Assembly (NCBI RefSeq): GCF_000422365.1
Contig: NZ_AULQ01000007.1
Coordinates: forward strand, 62,001-126,000
Length of the DNA: 64,000 nt
Direction of reading: 5' to 3'
Origin: Mesoflavibacter zeaxanthinifaciens DSM 18436
Lineage (GTDB): Bacteria > Bacteroidota > Bacteroidia > Flavobacteriales > Flavobacteriaceae
The notes under the pieces are model-generated. The model had not been told where the DNA came from and ran no database searches. It was given only the letters and a program-made list of their open reading frames with translations. Both the position numbers and the translations under genes were made by a program. This document shows, piece after piece, positions 60,948-64,000 of the stretch (positions are counted from its first letter, which is position 1; the number at the start of each line of letters is the position of its first letter).

Positions 60948-62348
60948 ATGAAAAATTTAAAACTTTTATCGTTGTTATTATTAACAACTATCGTTTTCTG
61001 GTCATGTAGTGATGACGATGACGGAACTATTATTATTGATGAACAATCTCTAAACATTGTAGAATTAGCACAATCTAATCCTAATTTATCAAGTTTAGTT
61101 GATGCTGTTGTTGAAGCTAATCTAGCTGCAACACTTAGCGGACCAGGACCTTTTACTGTTTTAGCACCTACAGACGAAGCTTTTGCAGAATTTTTGTCTG
61201 ATAACGGTTGGACTACTGTACAAGACATACCTGACGAAGCGTTAACACAAACACTACTTAACCACGTTATTTCTGGAACTGTAACATCTACAGATTTAAC
61301 TGGTATGGGTAGAGGTTATACTAATACTTTAGCAGATGGTCCTTCTAACAATAAAATTAGCCTTCTGTTTGACACAAATAACGGTGTTGTTTTTAATAAT
61401 GGTGCAGAAGTTACAGTTGCAGATGTAGAAGCATCTAATGGAATTGTTCATGTTGTTGATAAAGTAATTACGTTACCTACAGTTGTTGATCATGCTGTTA
61501 ATAACACAAATTATTCTAATCTTGTTGCTGCTTTAGGAGCTGCAGATGGAGACTTAGTTAATGTATTATCAGGAACAGGACCTTTTACAGTCTTAGCTCC
61601 AGATGATACAGCATTTGAAACATTTTTAGATGGTACAGCTCTCGCTGATGTTGATACAGCTGTATTATCTCAAATTTTATTAAATCATGTTATTAGTGGC
61701 GCAATCACTTCTACAGATTTGGTAGCTTTAGGAGAAGGTTATTCCAATACAAACGCTTCAGGACCTAACATGAATAACTTAAGCATCTACTTTAACACTT
61801 CTAATGGTGTTATGTTTAATGGTGCGTCTACAGTAGAAACTGCAGATATTGTAGGCACAAACGGAATTATACACACAGTAGACACTGTAATTGATTTACC
61901 TACTATAGCAACATTTGCTACTACTAACCCAGCATTATCTAATCTTGTAGCTGCTTTACAATATGCAGATACAGGTATGCCAACTGTACCATACATAAAC
62001 ACTGTTTCTGATGCAGAAGCTGGTCCATTTACAGTATTTGCTCCTACAGATAATGCTTTTGGAAACTTATTAACCGAATTAAATGTATCTGTTTTAACAG
62101 ATATACCAACATCTACTGTTGATGCTGTTCTAACTTACCACATTGTAAGTGGTAATATACAGTCTTCTATGTTAACTAGCGGAACTGTTACTACACTAGG
62201 AGGAAATATTACAGCAGATGCTACAAACTTTACTTTAACAGATGCTAATGGAAGAGTAAGTGATATAGTTACTAGCTTAGTTGACATACAAGCAGTAAAT
62301 GGAGTTGTACACGTAATTGACAATAACGTTATTTTACCGCCACAATAG
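60948..62348 (+). CDS. Surface lipoprotein with three fasciclin (FAS1) domains
   Basis: 466 residues from the ATG at 60948, which starts the lipoprotein signal MKNLKLLSLLLLTTIVFWSC (lipobox FWSC), followed by an acidic SDDDDG stretch typical of surface-exposed lipoproteins in this phylum. FAS1 domains lie at about 30-165, 170-300 and 305-466. Each has the H1 box (GPFTVLAPTDEAF, GPFTVLAPDDTAF, GPFTVFAPTDNAF) and a closing H2-like NGIVHVVDKVI, NGIIHTVDTVI or NGVVHVIDNNV. FAS1 domains mediate adhesion. The second and third repeats resemble each other and suggest internal duplication. Confidence 0.94.
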   Translation: MKNLKLLSLLLLTTIVFWSCSDDDDGTIIIDEQSLNIVELAQSNPNLSSLVDAVVEANLAATLSGPGPFTVLAPTDEAFAEFLSDNGWTTVQDIPDEALTQTLLNHVISGTVTSTDLTGMGRGYTNTLADGPSNNKISLLFDTNNGVVFNNGAEVTVADVEASNGIVHVVDKVITLPTVVDHAVNNTNYSNLVAALGAADGDLVNVLSGTGPFTVLAPDDTAFETFLDGTALADVDTAVLSQILLNHVISGAITSTDLVALGEGYSNTNASGPNMNNLSIYFNTSNGVMFNGASTVETADIVGTNGIIHTVDTVIDLPTIATFATTNPALSNLVAALQYADTGMPTVPYINTVSDAEAGPFTVFAPTDNAFGNLLTELNVSVLTDIPTSTVDAVLTYHIVSGNIQSSMLTSGTVTTLGGNITADATNFTLTDANGRVSDIVTSLVDIQAVNGVVHVIDNNVILPPQ

Positions 62349-62401
62349 TTTTTAGATGATTGATGTTAAGTTGAATAAATTGAAACAAACAGTTTATTCT
62401 T

Positions 62402-62437
62402 AAAAAAAAACGCCTTAATTACTTAAGGCGTTTTTTT
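62402..62437. terminator. Bidirectional terminator between convergent genes
   Basis: ACGCCTTAA and TTAAGGCGT (perfect nine-base stem, extended by A/T pairs) around ttac, with an A-run before and a T-run after, so it can work for both the fasciclin and MORN genes. The MORN gene's stop codon lies inside the stem. Confidence 0.93.
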
Positions 62438-63139
62438 ATTGTTCTTATATGGATTTTTACTGCGTCTAGTAAAATCGTTTTCTTCAATAAGCTTTCCGTC
62501 TTTGTAAGTTTTCCAGATACCATGTCTGTAATCATTTTGGTATTGTCCTTCTAATATTAAGCTTCCTTTTTCGTCATAAGATTTGTAAGCACCATGTAAC
62601 ATATTGTCCTTATAAGTATATTCTCTAATTAAAACACCTTCTCCAGAAAACCATTGCGATAATCCATCTAGTTTTCCGTTTTTGTAGTTTGCTTTTTCTG
62701 CCACATTTCCGTTAAGGTAATATGTTGTTCTTAAGCCTTCTAATTTCCCTTTATTATTATAAAATTCTGAAGTCATTAATTGATCACTATTTTTATGATA
62801 GTATAACCATTTACCTACATAAGTTTTTCCTCGCATTGCACCTTCACTAACCTTGTTTCCTGTAGATGTATAAAATACAACTAGAGCAATGTCTGAATCT
62901 TTTTTAAACGTACGTGTTGCTGCTAAAACAGCTTTATTCTCAAGATTTTGGTAAAATTTAAAAACACCAACTTCTTTACCATGCTCAAATTGTCCTTCGT
63001 ATCTTAATACTTCTGTACCTTCAAAGTTTTTTTTCCATTTTCCGTGACGTTTACCATTACTATCAAATTGATTAAGCTGTTGTGCAAACATTACTGTTGC
63101 AGATAATGTAAATATGAAAAAAGTTAATATGTATTTCAT
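62423..63139 (-). CDS. Exported MORN-repeat (YwqK-like) protein
   Basis: 238 residues with signal peptide MKYILTFFIFTLSATVMFAQ. Beyond it lie about seven repeats of the form G-x-(W/L)-x(3)-Y-x-(N/D)-G-(K/x)-x(3)-E, for example GKLEGLRTTYYLNGNVAEKA, GKLDGLSQWFSGEGVLIREY and YRHGIWKTYKDGKLIEENDF. Such repeats occur in YwqK-type antitoxin and periplasmic proteins of Bacteroidota; here export points to a periplasmic or surface role. The C-terminal tail is basic. Confidence 0.88.
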   Translation of the reverse strand: MKYILTFFIFTLSATVMFAQQLNQFDSNGKRHGKWKKNFEGTEVLRYEGQFEHGKEVGVFKFYQNLENKAVLAATRTFKKDSDIALVVFYTSTGNKVSEGAMRGKTYVGKWLYYHKNSDQLMTSEFYNNKGKLEGLRTTYYLNGNVAEKANYKNGKLDGLSQWFSGEGVLIREYTYKDNMLHGAYKSYDEKGSLILEGQYQNDYRHGIWKTYKDGKLIEENDFTRRSKNPYKNNKKTP

Positions 63140-63221
63140 TTTTAATATTGTTTCGCTTTCGCTGAAATTGAATTAATCTTATTAGTTGTTAACGTACTAT
63201 AGTCTGTTTTTGTTATAACAA

Positions 63222-63259
63222 AAAAGCTGCCAAATTTAATTTATTTTTTGACAGCTTTT
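63222..63259 (-). terminator. Rho-independent terminator after yidC
   Basis: AAAAGCTGCCAAA (63222-63234) pairs with TTTGACAGCTTTT (63247-63259) apart from one C/A mismatch. On the minus strand a T-run follows. Confidence 0.82.
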
Positions 63260-63279
63260 ATTTTTTGAAATTATAAATA

Positions 63280-64000
63280 CTATTTACGTTTCTTCTTTTG
63301 TTGCTCTTGCATTTGTTTTTGCTTTTCTGCCTGCTCCATCATTTCTTTCATCTTTCTTTGAAATTTACTTTCCTTTTTAGGCTGCGCTTTTTTTACTTGG
63401 ATATTAGCATGGATTTTGTCTTCATCTAAAATAAAATTCTTGATGACTAATAAAATACCAATACTAATTAAGTTTGAAATGAAGTAGTACAAACTTAAAC
63501 CAGATGCATATTGGTTAAAGAAAATAAGCATCATAATTGGTGCAAAGTAAATCATGTACTTCATCATCTTTGTCATGTCTGGCATACCTTCTTGTTGTGG
63601 CGCAGACATTTGGTTTTGCCCAGTAGTTAACTTCATGTAAAAGAAAATAGCGATTGCTGCCAAAATCGGGAATAAACTTACGTGATCACCGTATAATGGA
63701 ATATTAAAAGGTAATTCTGCTATTACATCATACGATGATAAATCGTCTGCCCATAAAAACTTTTTTTGTCTTAAAGCAAATGCTGTTGGGAAAAACATAA
63801 ACAAGGCGTAAAACACTGGCATTTGGATTAATGCTGGTAAACAACCTGCTAATGGACTTGCTCCTGCTTTACTTTGAAGCGCCATAGTTTCTTGTTGTGC
63901 TTTTAACTTGTTGTCTTTGTACTTCTCTCGAATAGCTTCTAATTCTGGCTTTAAAATTTTCATTTTCATTTGTGATAAATACTGTTTGTATTGCACAAAA
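63280..64000 (-). CDS. yidC: Membrane protein insertase YidC, C-terminal part (N-terminus outside window)
   Basis: About 240 codons are visible and the frame continues past the window edge, so this is the C-terminal insertase half. LSQMKMKILKPELEAIREKY is the conserved start of the core with the cytoplasmic hairpin, ASPLAGCLPALIQMPVFYAL carries the CLP-x-L-x-Q-x-P motif, and YFAPIMMLIFFNQYASGLSL with YYFISNLISIGI form the last helices. The lysine- and glutamine-rich tail is typical of Bacteroidota YidC. It inserts and folds inner-membrane proteins with Sec or alone. Confidence 0.97.
   Translation of the reverse strand, partial: FVQYKQYLSQMKMKILKPELEAIREKYKDNKLKAQQETMALQSKAGASPLAGCLPALIQMPVFYALFMFFPTAFALRQKKFLWADDLSSYDVIAELPFNIPLYGDHVSLFPILAAIAIFFYMKLTTGQNQMSAPQQEGMPDMTKMMKYMIYFAPIMMLIFFNQYASGLSLYYFISNLISIGILLVIKNFILDEDKIHANIQVKKAQPKKESKFQRKMKEMMEQAEKQKQMQEQQKKKRK

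Overview
The window is from a member of the Bacteroidota, most likely a marine Flavobacteriaceae (an Olleya/Lacinutrix/Winogradskyella-type genome is a guess from overall impression only). The DNA is visibly AT-rich, genes lack Shine-Dalgarno sequences, and many starts are preceded by the Bacteroidota -7 box TAnnTTTG. The window also carries a type IX secretion sorting domain on a protease and Flavobacteria-typical small proteins (DUF2795, DUF2911).

Positions 1-33454, all on the minus strand, form a very large surface-polysaccharide locus. It holds a Wzy/WaaL-type membrane protein (cut by the window edge), about 17 glycosyltransferases of mixed families (GT2, GT4, GT32, GT56-like, exostosin-like, fucosyltransferase-like), an FkbM-type methyltransferase, three P-loop sulfotransferases and an MBOAT/SGNH acylation pair. 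Precursor enzymes include a NeuB-type synthase plus a NeuA-phosphatase fusion (suggesting the nonulosonic acid Kdn), Gmd/Fcl for GDP-L-fucose, and a DegT aminotransferase with a NeuD-like N-acyltransferase. Export is by a Wzt/Wzm ABC transporter. The expected product is a sulfated, acylated glycan containing nonulosonate and fucose, either an O-antigen or a capsule. Neither an initiating phosphoglycosyltransferase nor a Wzx flippase is in the window.

Positions 33635-39657 are a junction zone. A small predicted DNA-binding protein and an orphan plus-strand gene of unknown function (34683-35432) sit between long gene-poor stretches full of interspersed imperfect palindromes. The Wzc tyrosine kinase and Wza outer-membrane lipoprotein follow on the minus strand. 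The palindromes fall into three families (called A, B and C here) that recur in a fixed order, and the inner stem of family C covaries between copies.

Positions 39658-64000 are mostly housekeeping: an ABC-F ATPase, a methyltransferase, cobalamin adenosyltransferase, DUF2795, SecA, two small membrane proteins, an M23 peptidase, DUF2911 and MeaB GTPase. Next comes a probable lipid A or envelope-glycolipid modification cluster (sugar epimerase, DPM1-like GT2, LpxB-N-like membrane protein, ArnT-like GT39, PAP2 phosphatase). The rest is a MATE transporter, nitronate monooxygenase, a T9SS-exported subtilase, MnmA, a three-domain fasciclin lipoprotein, a MORN-repeat protein and the C-terminal part of YidC. 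I saw no rRNA, tRNA, CRISPR array or intact insertion sequence.
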